From Paraburkholderia polaris (GTDB taxonomy: Bacteria; Pseudomonadota; Gammaproteobacteria; Burkholderiales; Burkholderiaceae): 64,000 nt of DNA. Position 1 is the first letter of the stretch; every line of letters starts with the position of its first letter. The notes beneath the pieces are model-generated. The model did no database searches. It was not told the origin of the DNA and saw only the letters and a list, made by a program, of their open reading frames with translations. Made by a program: the position numbers and the translations under genes. Of this stretch, positions 8,294-17,522 are shown piece after piece. Where the stretch lies: assembly GCF_012927345.1 (NCBI RefSeq), contig NZ_JABBGJ010000008.1, positions 124,001 to 188,000 on the forward strand. The letters are read 5' to 3'.

Positions 8294-9871
8294 ATGTCTT
8301 TTGATTCCCTCGGCTTGTCCGAACCGCTGGTCCGCGCTGTACACGAACTCGGCTACACCACCCCGACTCCGATCCAGACGCAAGCGATCCCCGCCGTGCT
8401 CAACGGCGGCGACCTGCTGGCCGGCGCGCAGACGGGCACCGGCAAGACCGCCGGCTTCACGCTGCCGATCCTGCAGCGTCTGAACACCATGCCCGCTGTC
8501 ACCACGGCGTCGGGCAAGCGCGCTGTCCGCGCGCTGATCCTCACGCCGACGCGTGAGCTGGCCGCACAGGTCGAAGAAAGCGTGCGCGCCTACGGCAAGT
8601 ATCTGAAGCTGAAGTCGACCGTGATGTTCGGCGGCGTCGGCATCAATCCGCAAATCGGCGCGCTGCGCAGCGGCGTGGACATTGTCGTCGCGACGCCGGG
8701 CCGTTTGCTCGACCACATGCAGCAGAAAACCATCGATCTGTCGCATCTCGAGATTCTCGTGCTGGACGAAGCCGACCGCATGCTCGACATGGGTTTCATC
8801 CACGACATCAAGCGCGTGCTCGCGAAGTTGCCGCCGAAGCGTCAGAACCTGCTGTTCTCGGCCACCTTCTCCGACGAAATCAAGACGCTCGCCGACAATC
8901 TGCTCGACTCGCCGGCGCTGATCGAAGTCGCCCGTCGCAATACGACGGCTGAACTGGTCGCGCAAAAGATTCACCCGGTCGACCGAGACAAGAAGCGCGA
9001 GCTGCTCACGCACCTCATCAAGCAACACAACTGGTTCCAGGTGCTGGTGTTCACGCGCACCAAGCACGGCGCGAACCGCCTTGCCGAACAGTTGACGAAA
9101 GACGGCATCAGCGCGCTGGCGATTCACGGCAACAAGAGCCAATCGGCCCGCACGCGCGCGCTCGCCGAGTTCAAGGACGCCACACTGCAAGTGCTGGTCG
9201 CGACCGACATCGCCGCGCGCGGCATCGATATCGATCAGCTGCCGCACGTGGTCAACTACGATTTGCCGAACGTGCCGGAAGATTACGTGCACCGGATCGG
9301 CCGCACGGGTCGTGCAGGCGCATCGGGCGAAGCGATTTCGCTGGTGTGCGTCGACGAGCTGCAACTGCTGAAGGACATCGAGAAGCTGATCAAGCGTCAG
9401 GTGCCGCAGGAAGTGATCGCCGGTTTTGAGCCGGATCCGACTGCGAAGCCGGAACCGATTCTGCGCCGTGGTCAGGGTGGCGGCGGTGGCAATCGTCAGC
9501 CACGCCAGAGCCAGGGCGCGCCGAAGCGCGAGGGTGGCCAGCGTGACGGCGGCCGCCGCGATGGCGCATCGTCGTCTGCCAAGCCGGCACAACGTTCGGG
9601 GCAGCGTCCGGCGAATGGTCAGCAGCAGCCGAAGCCGCAAGGTGCGAAGCCGGCCGGCAACGGCGGCCAGCCGCGCCGCGACGGCCAGCGTCATGACGGT
9701 CAACCGCGTGCAGCGGCGCACGAAGGCGGCGCCGCGCAGCATGCGCCCCGCAAGCCGCAGGGCGCAAAGCCACAAGGTGGCAATCCGGGTGCGTTGCTGG
9801 GTGGCGCAAAGCCGCGCAATGACGCACCGCGTGGCGGCCAGCCGACGCGCACCGGCCAGCGCGGCCGTTAA
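8294..9871 (+). CDS. rhlE: DEAD-box ATP-dependent RNA helicase RhlE
   Basis: About 525 residues. The helicase core (residues 1-370) carries the Q motif ([11 protein letters not shown]), motif I AQTGTGKT near 46-52, PTREL, TPGR, DEAD near 158-161, SATF, and the C-terminal motifs ARGIDI and [10 protein letters not shown]. The last 150 residues are a low-complexity, Gly/Gln/Arg/Pro-rich basic tail typical of RhlE proteins and able to bind RNA. RhlE remodels RNA in ribosome assembly and mRNA decay. The start MSFDSLGL at ATG 8294 follows AAAGAG; a longer frame reaching 8126 is rejected because the family starts at this motif. It has its own 240-bp upstream region. Confidence 0.93.
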   Translation: MSFDSLGLSEPLVRAVHELGYTTPTPIQTQAIPAVLNGGDLLAGAQTGTGKTAGFTLPILQRLNTMPAVTTASGKRAVRALILTPTRELAAQVEESVRAYGKYLKLKSTVMFGGVGINPQIGALRSGVDIVVATPGRLLDHMQQKTIDLSHLEILVLDEADRMLDMGFIHDIKRVLAKLPPKRQNLLFSATFSDEIKTLADNLLDSPALIEVARRNTTAELVAQKIHPVDRDKKRELLTHLIKQHNWFQVLVFTRTKHGANRLAEQLTKDGISALAIHGNKSQSARTRALAEFKDATLQVLVATDIAARGIDIDQLPHVVNYDLPNVPEDYVHRIGRTGRAGASGEAISLVCVDELQLLKDIEKLIKRQVPQEVIAGFEPDPTAKPEPILRRGQGGGGGNRQPRQSQGAPKREGGQRDGGRRDGASSSAKPAQRSGQRPANGQQQPKPQGAKPAGNGGQPRRDGQRHDGQPRAAAHEGGAAQHAPRKPQGAKPQGGNPGALLGGAKPRNDAPRGGQPTRTGQRGR

Positions 9872-9908
9872 GTTTAAGCACTGCCTGCTCGCTAGCTGTA
9901 GTCCCAGA

Positions 9909-10433
9909 TTAACGGCTAGCCGCAGCGGCAGCTTGCTTCAGGTGCTCGATCTGCCGTTCCCATCGATCGAGCACCGCCTCCCCTCCCCCTTCCAGTTCAA
10001 ACGTAATGCCGCCTGTCAGGCGCGCATAACGCACGCTCTGCGCCTCCCCTGTGTCGATCGAGCCGATAAGGTACACGAGGCCGCTGTCATCGCCTGTTAC
10101 GCCCGCTAGCGGCGTCAAACGCAATTGCACCTGATAGAACGCCTCGTCGCAGACGAACGTCAGCGCGGCCCGGCCGCTTTGCGCGATCACGCGCGCCGCC
10201 CGAGCCTGGGGCCACAATGCGACGCACAGCGAGCGCGAATCAGGCGCGTACAACTCGCCGACGCCGAGCAACGACGTGCGCACATGGCCGTTCGCATCGA
10301 CGGTGAGCAGCGACGCGGTGAACCCCATCTTGCTCGCCAGGGACGAACCGTCGAATACCGTGCGGACGGCGTCGGGCCATTCGTCGAACACGTTCTGTTC
10401 GAGCGAACGTTCGGGTGAAGGAAAATCGCTCAT
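9909..10433 (-). CDS. Pyridoxamine 5'-phosphate oxidase-fold protein
   Basis: A 174-residue protein with the split-barrel flavin-binding fold pattern: a beta strand ASLLTVDANGHVRTSLLGVGELYA, then LCVALWPQARAARVIAQSGRAALTFV. Members include pyridoxamine phosphate oxidases, flavin reductases and F420- or haem-binding proteins. Residues specific to true PdxH are not obvious and it is shorter, so the cofactor and substrate are open. It lies 37 bp from the end of rhlE on the opposite strand, and downstream of the ferritin-like gene in the same direction but separated from it by a terminator. Confidence 0.6.
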   Translation of the reverse strand: MSDFPSPERSLEQNVFDEWPDAVRTVFDGSSLASKMGFTASLLTVDANGHVRTSLLGVGELYAPDSRSLCVALWPQARAARVIAQSGRAALTFVCDEAFYQVQLRLTPLAGVTGDDSGLVYLIGSIDTGEAQSVRYARLTGGITFELEGGGEAVLDRWERQIEHLKQAAAAASR

Positions 10434-10507
10434 CGTATCGATCCGGTCAGAAACAGGTTGCGAGGGTTGCCAAAGTTACCAAGCTTGCCAGGATCAATCA
10501 TGCCTCG

Positions 10508-10541
10508 AAAAACGAATGGCCCGCACAAGCGGACCATTCGT
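10508..10541 (-). terminator. Intrinsic terminator of the ferritin-like gene
   Basis: Stem of at least 8 bp (10512-10519 with 10534-10541) extended by an inner CCGC/GCGG stem; on the minus strand it is followed by a run of T (plus-strand AAAAA at 10508-10512). Confidence 0.75.
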
Positions 10542-10578
10542 CTTCATCTCTATACGCCGCGAACTCAGCAGACGAACA

Positions 10579-11406
10579 TCAGCGAAAGAACACGTGCTGC
10601 GTGATCTTGGCGAGCGGGTAATGCACGCCCGGCTGAATCTTGGCCGGCAGATCGAGCGGCTTGAGCAGCATCTTCACGCACATGTCCGCCGACAGATTGC
10701 GCCGCACCAGCGCGTTAATGCGCGCCGCGCGTTCGCGGTTATAGGCCGAATCGTGCACACGCTCCGGATAACGAATCGCGAAGACATGGCGCAACGCAAT
10801 CTCTGAGTCTTCGTTCTTGATTTCCATCACACGGCGCATCAGGGCGCCGAGAACCGCAAGACGCCCATTGCCTTCGATCTTGTTGTACTTCTTGAAAAAC
10901 TTGAAAAAATGCTTGTAGTGACGGACTTCGTCAGTGCGAATGTTGTCGGTGATCTGCTTGAGCACTGGCTCGTCCGAACATTCGCCGATCGCGCGATATA
11001 GCGTGGCGGTGCCGGTCTCAACCACACAGCGGGCAACCATCTCGAGCGCGCGGGTCTTTTCGAAGTCTTCGACCGAGCAGGTCAGCGAATACTCCTCCAT
11101 GAAATTGCGGAACGCAGTGTCCCAATCGAACTCAGGCCAGACGTAGGCGACATACGTCTTGAGAGCCCGGCCGTGCTGCATCTCTTCCGGCTCCCATTCC
11201 TGGTTGAGCCAGGCCGAGACTTCCGGATCGCCGTCGAAGAAGGTGCTCAGATTGCTGGTGTAAAGATCGGTGCCACTTTCGATAAACGAAGCGGCGCACA
11301 ACAGAAGCAGCAGGTCTTCGTTAGCGACGGCCTTCTGGCGATCTATGCGGGTGAGGTCAATATCCTCGATCCGCCAGGGCATCACATGGTTCAGCTCAAT
11401 GTGCAT
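10579..11406 (-). CDS. Ferritin-like diiron protein of unknown substrate
   Basis: All-helical protein of 275 residues with the carboxylate-bridged diiron ligand pattern of the ferritin-like superfamily: FIES (Glu43), EEMQHG (Glu75, His78), a Glu in the third helix (Glu122 or Glu130) and TDEVRHY (Glu160, His163). The paired ExxH motifs suggest an oxygen-activating diiron enzyme, as in acyl-ACP desaturases or AurF-type N-oxygenases, rather than an iron-storage ferritin, which would be shorter. No signal peptide. It is a single-gene unit with its own terminator. The biochemical role is unknown to me. Confidence 0.65.
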   Translation of the reverse strand: MHIELNHVMPWRIEDIDLTRIDRQKAVANEDLLLLLCAASFIESGTDLYTSNLSTFFDGDPEVSAWLNQEWEPEEMQHGRALKTYVAYVWPEFDWDTAFRNFMEEYSLTCSVEDFEKTRALEMVARCVVETGTATLYRAIGECSDEPVLKQITDNIRTDEVRHYKHFFKFFKKYNKIEGNGRLAVLGALMRRVMEIKNEDSEIALRHVFAIRYPERVHDSAYNRERAARINALVRRNLSADMCVKMLLKPLDLPAKIQPGVHYPLAKITQHVFFR

Positions 11407-11750
11407 TGTGGCTTTGCTCCGAAAGCTGTATCGACTCGTGGAGCGCGCTCGAAACCGCCCGCTAGCGCAAGGACGGTCCGCCGTGTCAGATACAGCGCCT
11501 TGAATTAGAGTTAACCCCTTGTATCTTGCATCTTAGCCGGTGTTTCACAACTCTGCAGATAACCCAGCACAGACCGTGCCGAACAGCCGCAGTTCCAATT
11601 TCACGGTAGTCGAATCCTTCGGTTGATTACAAGCGACGCACGCAAAGGCACAAAAAAGCCAGCTCGACGAGCTGGCTTTGGCTTGAACAGAGGTTGCACG
11701 TCACGCGCAGAAATGCTCGCTGCGGAGCACAACGGCCGCCTGCAACGCCG
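11407..11750. other. Spacer upstream of the diiron gene
   Basis: This 344-bp stretch holds the promoter region of the diiron gene (minus strand; no clear consensus boxes identified) and the terminator of the MHS transporter at 11652-11679. I see no further gene. Confidence 0.5.
11652..11679 (-). terminator. Intrinsic terminator of the MHS transporter gene
   Basis: Palindromic stem (11655-11663 with 11671-11679, TCGACGA loop) flanked by AAAAAA at 11652-11657, which gives a T run on the minus strand. Confidence 0.85.
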
Positions 11751-13115
11751 TCATGCGAGCTGAACACCTTCGAGATGCCGGACGCGCCGCATACGCCACG
11801 CGACCACGACGAGCGACAATCCCGACAGCACTGCCGCAATCAGGACGTAGTAACTTGGCGCGAGCTTGTCGCCGGTCAAGTGAATGAAGGTCTCTACAAT
11901 CGTCGGCGCAAAGCCGCCAAAGATTGTCACGCCGATGCTGTAACCGATTGACAGACCGGTGGAGCGCACCTGTGTCGGGAAGATTTCGGACATCAGCGCG
12001 GGCATCGGTCCGGAGTATGCCGCCTTGAAAATACCGGCTGTGCCTTGCAACACCAGCAGCCAGCCGATCGTCGGATGCGACTGCAACCACGCGAACATCG
12101 GATAGATCAGCGTGCCCATCAGAATCGACGTGGTCAGCATGATGCGAATCCGGCCGATGCGGTCGGACAATGCGCCCATCACCGGCGACAGCAGAAACTG
12201 CAAGCCGCCGTTGAGCACCACTACACCGAACGACGCCGCAGCCGGCATGTGCAACTGCTTGACCGCGTACATCGGCATGTAAAGTTGCAGCACGTACACG
12301 CCGACCGTGGATTGCGCAACGATGCCCACGGCCAGCAGCAGGTTCACCCACTGGTTGGAGAAAGACGCGCCCTTCTCCTCGGAGGTCTCCTGACGCTTGC
12401 CCGCGGTCTCACGCGCTTCGCGCATCGCGAGAAACTCCGGCGTCTCGTCGAGATGTGAACGGATGTAATAGCCCACCGGCCCGACCAGCAGACCGAATAC
12501 GAACGGCAGACGCCAGCCCCAGCTATTGAGTTGCTCGGGCGGCATCCACGCGGTCAGCAGCGAACCGAAGGCCGCCGCGGTGATCGCGGCCAGACCCTGG
12601 CTCGCGAACTGCCAACTCGCGTAGTAGCCACGCCGCGACGCACTGTGCTCGACCATGAAGGCCGTCGCGCTGCCGAACTCACCGCCCACCGCGAAGCCTT
12701 GCACGAGCCGCGCAAGCAGAATCAACACGGGCGCCGCAATACCGATCGACGCATATGACGGCATCACGGCCATCGTGAAGGTGCCGACCATCATCAGCGC
12801 AATGGCGAGCGTGAGCGCCGCCTTGCGGCCTTTGCGGTCACCGTAGACGCCCAGCACGACGGCGCCCAGCGGCCGCATCAGGAACGAGATGCCGAAAGTG
12901 GCAATGGCGAGCAGCGTCGAGAGCCACTCGTCCTGCATCGGGAAGAACTGCTTCGCGATGATGGTCGCGAAATAGCCGTAGACGAGAAAGTCGAACCACT
13001 CGAGCGCATTGCCGACCGACGACGAAAACACGATACGCCGCACCATCGCTTTGGAAAGCGGCGCGGGCGTGGAATGAGATGAAGCTGTCGCGGATTGCGA
13101 CGCGGGGGTGTTCAT
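11751..13115 (-). CDS. MFS transporter, metabolite:H+ symporter (MHS/ProP-like) family
   Basis: A 454-residue inner-membrane carrier with 12 helices. MHS-family features are clear: SSVGNALEWFDFLVYGYFA in helix 1, the loop motif GDRKGRK, RLVQGFAVGGEFGSA and a cytoplasmic middle loop rich in charged residues. Relatives import citrate, alpha-ketoglutarate, shikimate, proline or betaine using protons; the substrate cannot be fixed from sequence. The neighbouring gamma-glutamyltransferase lies upstream on the same strand but 236 bp away, so a shared role in peptide or amino-acid use is only a possibility. Confidence 0.87.
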   Translation of the reverse strand: MNTPASQSATASSHSTPAPLSKAMVRRIVFSSSVGNALEWFDFLVYGYFATIIAKQFFPMQDEWLSTLLAIATFGISFLMRPLGAVVLGVYGDRKGRKAALTLAIALMMVGTFTMAVMPSYASIGIAAPVLILLARLVQGFAVGGEFGSATAFMVEHSASRRGYYASWQFASQGLAAITAAAFGSLLTAWMPPEQLNSWGWRLPFVFGLLVGPVGYYIRSHLDETPEFLAMREARETAGKRQETSEEKGASFSNQWVNLLLAVGIVAQSTVGVYVLQLYMPMYAVKQLHMPAAASFGVVVLNGGLQFLLSPVMGALSDRIGRIRIMLTTSILMGTLIYPMFAWLQSHPTIGWLLVLQGTAGIFKAAYSGPMPALMSEIFPTQVRSTGLSIGYSIGVTIFGGFAPTIVETFIHLTGDKLAPSYYVLIAAVLSGLSLVVVAWRMRRVRHLEGVQLA

Positions 13116-13305
13116 GATGTCTCCTGCCCTGCCAGATGCTGAATACCTGATTTGCTTGATGTACTTGAGACGCTGAATGCGCTCAATGCGCTTGTCCCGC
13201 GCAATGCCGGCTTTCGCGCGCAGCCCGTCTGGTTGTACGCGATGCCTTCATTTGGTCCCGAATGCGGTATGCCGCGGCGATACGTGATACATCGTCCGCA
13301 GATGC

Positions 13306-13339
13306 CGTAAAACGCGGCGGCCCAAGCGGCGCCGCGTTT
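13306..13339 (-). terminator. Probable terminator of the gamma-glutamyltransferase gene
   Basis: A 10-bp stem (13310-13319 with 13330-13339) with a GC-rich loop. On the minus strand it is followed only by a short TTTTA, so termination may be partial. Confidence 0.55.
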
Positions 13340-13351
13340 CGTGTGGGACGT

Positions 13352-14989
13352 TTAGAACCCGGCTGCCAGCCCGTCGCGACGGCTGTCGCTCGCCGCCACG
13401 TAGCCGCGGTCCGGATCGTTACGGTCGAGCTTCCAGATGTACTGGCCGGAGCCGAAGTCCATGTACGGATCGTCGACCGACTTGATTGTGTGGCCCAGCT
13501 TCTGCAGTGCCGCGGCGGTCTTCGGATCGAGCGTCGATTCGATGTCGATCGTGAAATCGCGGTTGACCTTCCAGCGCGGTGCATCGCAGGCGGCCTGCGG
13601 TTGCTGACCGTAGTCGAGCATCCGCACGATCGATTGCAGATGGCCTTGCGGCTGCATATCGCCACCCATCACGCCGAAGCTCATCACCGCTTCCTGCTTG
13701 CCGTCCACCTGCTGCGTCAGGAACGACGGGATGATCGTGTGGAACGGCCGCTTGCCGCCTTCCACCACGTTCGGCGACTTCGGGTCCATCGAGAATCCGC
13801 AGCCGCGATTCTGCATCGCGATGCCGCTGTCCGGCACCACGATGCCCGAGCCGAAGCCCATGTAGTTCGACTGGATGAAGCTCACCATCATGCCGCGTTC
13901 GTCCGCCACCGACATGTAGATCGTGCCGCCGGCCTTCGGCATGCCGAAGTCGAACTGCGTGGCGCGCTTGTGGTCAATCAGCTTCGCGCGCGACGTGAGG
14001 TACGCGTCGTCGAGCATCTGCTCGGGCGTGACTTCCATCGAACGCGGATCGGCAACGTAGCGGTAGACATCGGCGAACGCCAGCTTCATGGCTTCAATCT
14101 GCAAATGCTGCGACTCGACGTTGTCGACGGCGAGTTCCTTCACGTCGAACTTTTCGAGGATGCCCAGCGCGATCAGCGCCGCGATGCCCTGGCCGTTCGG
14201 CGGAATTTCATGCACGGTGTAGCCGCGATAATCCTTGCCGATCGGCTCGACCCAATCCGCGCGGTAGTTGCGCAGGTCGTCGAGGGTCAACGCGCCGCCG
14301 CCTTCACGCGCAAACGCCGCGATCTGTTCAGCGATCTCCCCTTCGTAGTACGCACGCGGGCCTTGTTCAGCGAGCTTGCGCAACGTCTTCGCGTGGCCGG
14401 GAAAGCGCACCAGTTCGCTGACTTCCGGCGCGCGGCCGCGCGGCATGAAGGTTTGCGCGAAGCCCGGCAGGTCTTTCAGTTCCGGTACGGCTGCCGCCCA
14501 CTTGTAGGCGACGATGCTCGCCACCGCATGACCGCGCTCAGCGATCTCGATCGCCGGCTCCATCAGATCGGCGAACGGCAGAGAGCCGAATTTCTGATGC
14601 AACGCTTCCCAGCCGGCGATCACGCCAGGCACGGTCACCGCGTCCCAGCCGCGCTTGGGCTGCTTCGCGAGACCGTTTTCCTCACCGTACTTGCGCTTGA
14701 AGTAGTCGACGTTCCATGCCGCCGGCGACACACCGGAAGCATTCAGGCCGTGCAGCTTCTTGCCGTCCCACACCAGCGCGAAGGCATCGCCGCCGAGGCC
14801 GCACGACACCGGCTCGACCACGGTGATGGCGGCGGCCGCGGCGATCGCCGCGTCGACGGCATTGCCGCCTTTCCACAACATCCGTAGCCCGGCTTGCGCG
14901 GCGAGCGGATGCGAAGTCGAAACGATGTTGCGCGCGAATACAGGCAGACGCGGCGTCGGATAGGGGTTTTGCCAGTTGAAGCCAGTCAT
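13352..14989 (-). CDS. Gamma-glutamyltransferase family protein (YwrD-like)
   Basis: N-terminal nucleophile hydrolase of about 545 residues, starting MTGFNWQNPYPTPRLPVFARN. Canonical blocks are visible: VEPVSCGLGGDAF, DAVTVPGVIAGWE, the autoprocessing site with Thr near residue 356 in TIYMSVADERGMMVSF, and the substrate-binding region GSGIVVPDSGIAMQNRG. Autocleavage before this Thr yields the active enzyme, which hydrolyses or transfers gamma-glutamyl groups (glutathione in GGT, other gamma-glutamyl or acyl substrates in YwrD relatives). No signal peptide is seen from this start, unlike periplasmic GGT. The 42 codons of open frame upstream to 15115 are unlike family members. Confidence 0.85.
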   Translation of the reverse strand: MTGFNWQNPYPTPRLPVFARNIVSTSHPLAAQAGLRMLWKGGNAVDAAIAAAAAITVVEPVSCGLGGDAFALVWDGKKLHGLNASGVSPAAWNVDYFKRKYGEENGLAKQPKRGWDAVTVPGVIAGWEALHQKFGSLPFADLMEPAIEIAERGHAVASIVAYKWAAAVPELKDLPGFAQTFMPRGRAPEVSELVRFPGHAKTLRKLAEQGPRAYYEGEIAEQIAAFAREGGGALTLDDLRNYRADWVEPIGKDYRGYTVHEIPPNGQGIAALIALGILEKFDVKELAVDNVESQHLQIEAMKLAFADVYRYVADPRSMEVTPEQMLDDAYLTSRAKLIDHKRATQFDFGMPKAGGTIYMSVADERGMMVSFIQSNYMGFGSGIVVPDSGIAMQNRGCGFSMDPKSPNVVEGGKRPFHTIIPSFLTQQVDGKQEAVMSFGVMGGDMQPQGHLQSIVRMLDYGQQPQAACDAPRWKVNRDFTIDIESTLDPKTAAALQKLGHTIKSVDDPYMDFGSGQYIWKLDRNDPDRGYVAASDSRRDGLAAGF

Positions 14990-15109
14990 GTCGAACACTC
15001 TCGAAAGCGCGGCCCGGCCTTGGGAAGACGCCGGAAACCATGGGAAACGGGTAACACGCGGGTGAAACGTGGAACCTCGGATTGCAGCGCGATCCGGCAC
15101 AAAAAACAA

Positions 15110-15128
15110 ATTCATTTATCAAATGAAT
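15110..15128. promoter_or_regulatory. Inverted repeat upstream of the gamma-glutamyltransferase gene
   Basis: ATTCATTTATCAAATGAAT is a perfect 8-bp inverted repeat with a 3-nt centre, AT-rich against a GC-rich background. It lies 121 bp before the transferase start and 191 bp before glpR in the divergent spacer of 329 bp. The regulator is unknown. Confidence 0.45.
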
Positions 15129-15318
15129 AAATGCGCAAATGACCTGAATGGGTCGCTGCACGGGCGCCCCGGATCGGAACCATGACGCACGAGTTGGCAG
15201 ACAAGACGTGCGATGGTCTTACAATAGCTCACCCTCGTTCACGCATTACCCGTTTTCCGGCCCGGCTTATCGCGCCGGCGGCGGGCAGCGTCGATAAAAA
15301 ACCCACGACCCGAGACAC

Positions 15319-16098
15319 ATGACCCGAGACCCCCGCCTGACTCTCAACGCCCGGCAACAGGAACTGCTGGAGTGGGTGCAACGCGACGGCTTCGTGACCG
15401 TGGACGATCTCGCGGCCCACTTCGACGTGACGCCGCAGACGATCCGCCGCGACGTCAACTGGCTCGCCGACATGAACCTGCTGCGCCGCTATCATGGTGG
15501 CGCCAGTCTGCCGACCAGCTCCGAGAACGTCTCGTACACCGCGCGTCAACGGATGTTCCACGAAGAGAAGCGGCGCATCGCGACGCTAGTGGCCACTCAC
15601 ATTCCCGACCAGGCGTCCCTCTTCATCAACCTCGGCACGACCACCGAGGAAGTCGCACGGGCGCTCAACCGGCATCGCGGCCTGCGCGTAATCACCAACA
15701 ATCTGAACGTCGCCAGCATGATGAGCGGCTATCCGGATTGCGAAGTGCTGGTGACGGGCGGCATTGTGCGGCCGTGGGACAAGGGCATCGTCGGCGAACT
15801 GGCGATCGACTTCATCCGGCAGTTCAAGGTGGACTTCGCGATCATCGGCACGTCGAGCATTGAAACGGATGGCACGCTGCGCGATTTCGATACCCGCGAA
15901 GTGCGTGTGGCCGAGGCGATCATCCAGCATGCGCGCACGGTGTTTCTCGCCGCCGACAACTCCAAATTCGGCCGTCCGGCGCTCGTCCGTCAAGGTCATC
16001 TCGATCAGATCGACGCGCTTTTCACCGACGCCGCACCGCCTCCCGAGATGGACGAAACGCTCGCTGCCGCCAATTGCCAGGTGTATATCGCCGAATGA
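15319..16098 (+). CDS. glpR: Glycerol-3-phosphate regulon repressor (DeoR family)
   Basis: A 259-residue DeoR-family repressor. The N-terminal helix-turn-helix is FVTVDDLAAHFDVTPQTIRRDVNWL (residues about 25-50), followed by LLRRYHGGASL. The C-terminal sensor domain has the family pattern INLGTTTEEVARAL, LRVITNNLNVA, and FLAADNSKFGR that binds a phosphorylated sugar, here glycerol-3-phosphate. Length and the linkage to glpD, glpK and glpF support GlpR. A TACAAT box at about 15219 may be its -10. Unlike the common layout it is separated from glpD by about 2 kb with three unrelated genes. Confidence 0.85.
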   Translation: MTRDPRLTLNARQQELLEWVQRDGFVTVDDLAAHFDVTPQTIRRDVNWLADMNLLRRYHGGASLPTSSENVSYTARQRMFHEEKRRIATLVATHIPDQASLFINLGTTTEEVARALNRHRGLRVITNNLNVASMMSGYPDCEVLVTGGIVRPWDKGIVGELAIDFIRQFKVDFAIIGTSSIETDGTLRDFDTREVRVAEAIIQHARTVFLAADNSKFGRPALVRQGHLDQIDALFTDAAPPPEMDETLAAANCQVYIAE

Positions 16099-16404
16099 TC
16101 CAGGCGTCTTCGGCCATGTTGCAGTGCACGCGAAACTTCGAGTGAAATCAAGGATCTGAGCGCTGCCCCAAACCGCCTCAGCGGGTCCCAATTGTCAAAG
16201 GAAAAATTTACTGGGGCCCCTTTGGTGTTTAACCGGCGGTTGACTACACTCCAGTTCCCCGGCGTCCGTTCCGCGCTATGCGCAGTGCCGGTAGCGTGAA
16301 CCTGTGTATGAGCCGTACCTCCCGCCTGATCCTCTAGCGGACTTCACTGGCATCTGGCCAGTCGCCGGCAAGGCCGTCCGCGTTTGCTTGACATGGAGAG
16401 AACA
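16099..16404. other. Spacer after glpR with no recognisable gene
   Basis: 306 bp hold a GGGGCCCC palindrome (around 16214) and AT-rich patches but no convincing terminator or small RNA. The promoter of the following small gene must lie here, but no clear boxes stand out. Confidence 0.4.
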
Positions 16405-16602
16405 ATGCTGAGTCCGCATGAATTCGCCACGTTGTTGCTCGTCAAAGACGCCCCCAACCAAGTCGACATGGAGCGAGAAGAACTCGACGCCCTGCTGGAA
16501 CGCCAGCTTGTGCAACTCGAACGGCTCGCGTCGGGCAACGAACAATGGCGCGTGACCGAATCCGGCGACAGCGCACTCAAGGCCATCAAGCGTTTCTCGT
16601 AA
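16405..16602 (+). CDS. Small acidic protein of unknown function
   Basis: A 65-residue protein beginning MLSPHEFATLLLV. GGAGAG at 16395-16400 lies at a good distance before the ATG at 16405 and decides the start over the upstream ATG at 16393. The middle is a charged helix (MEREELDALLERQLVQLERL) and the end, WRVTESGDSALKAIKRF, looks like the wing of a small winged-helix fold. It could be a degenerate DNA-binding module, but that is only an impression. It stands alone between glpR and a TetR gene. Confidence 0.6.
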   Translation: MLSPHEFATLLLVKDAPNQVDMEREELDALLERQLVQLERLASGNEQWRVTESGDSALKAIKRFS

Positions 16603-16753
16603 TACGTCCGGCTTTGAAGCCGACAACCGGCAACATGACGGCGGGCTGCGCCGCGGTGAGATAGTGGGCGCCCTCGTCTCTTCAAGTTGACGCACAATCT
16701 TTTTTGCCTCAAGGCAAGCCGCCGCACATGCGGCCGCTTTGTTGTGCCCAATT

Positions 16754-16768
16754 CATTTACACAGTAAA
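16754..16768. promoter_or_regulatory. Candidate TetR operator
   Basis: ATTTACACAGTAAAT is a 6-bp inverted repeat with a 3-nt centre, 30 bp before the TetR start. TTTAC-N3-GTAAA palindromes are common autoregulatory sites for this family, so self-control is inferred. Confidence 0.55.
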
Positions 16769-16797
16769 TTGACGCGACGGACCTTCTGCCTTCGCGC

Positions 16798-17424
16798 ATG
16801 CCAAAAACGCTCTCCTCCGACGACATCCAGCAATTCCGCGAAACCATGCGGCGCGTGGCCGAAAACGCATTTGCCACGCGCGGCGCGCAAGGCGTGACGA
16901 TGCGCGAACTGGCGAAGGAGCTGGGTTGCAGCGCGATGACGCCCTATCGCTACTTCCGCGACAAGGATGAGATCCTGGCGATGGTCCGCGCTGCGGCGTT
17001 CAACCGCTTCGCGGCGCGGCTCGAAGCAGCGGCGAAACAGGCGCCCGCGACCGACCGCTCCGTCGTCAGCGACGCCTACGTGGCGTTCGCGCTCGACGAA
17101 CCGCACGCCTACCGCCTGATGTTCGATCTGACCCAGCAGGAAGGCGCCTACCCGGAACTCACCGCCGCGTCGCAGCGTGCCTGGCGCATGCTCGGGGCGC
17201 ACTTCGAGCAGCTCGTTGCCGCAGGCATTCTGGAAGGCGATCCACAGTTGATCGGCTATGCCTACTGGGCAAGCCTGCACGGCTTCACCATGCTAGCGCT
17301 CGCCAATCAGCTGCCTTTGCCACAGGCGCAACAAGCCGCCGCGAGCAACGCGCCGACACGCGAAGCCGTGTTCGCGCAGATTCGCCGGATGCTGTGGCGC
17401 GGGGCCCAGCCGCAGCGCGGCTAA
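16798..17424 (+). CDS. TetR/AcrR-family regulator
   Basis: 208 residues. The N-terminal TetR helix-turn-helix is complete: AFATRGAQGVTMRELAKELGCSAMTPYRYFRDKDEIL (residues about 24-60, here as two joined motifs). The ligand domain has the AYRLMFDLTQQEG and YAYWASLHGFTMLAL pattern of the TetR_C_33 (WHG) subgroup. No transporter or enzyme is adjacent that would reveal the target; the closest candidate operator is the palindrome at 16754-16768 in front of its own gene. The genes on either side belong to glycerol metabolism, but no link is evident. Confidence 0.8.
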   Translation: MPKTLSSDDIQQFRETMRRVAENAFATRGAQGVTMRELAKELGCSAMTPYRYFRDKDEILAMVRAAAFNRFAARLEAAAKQAPATDRSVVSDAYVAFALDEPHAYRLMFDLTQQEGAYPELTAASQRAWRMLGAHFEQLVAAGILEGDPQLIGYAYWASLHGFTMLALANQLPLPQAQQAAASNAPTREAVFAQIRRMLWRGAQPQRG

Positions 17425-17522
17425 CCCCGCCTTAGCTGAGAGTTGCCCCCCGGTTCGCCCCGCAACGCTCAACGCGAATACGCCGGCGGGAAGGACTGGG
17501 CGGAGAAAATCGGGCGCGAAGG

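Noticed and set aside
8195..9775. Long open frame antisense to rhlE
   Set aside because: Mirror of the helicase codons, no ribosome binding site or domain.
13262..14887. Long open frame antisense to the gamma-glutamyltransferase gene
   Set aside because: Arg/His/Val-rich shadow; the opposite frame has the full enzyme signature.
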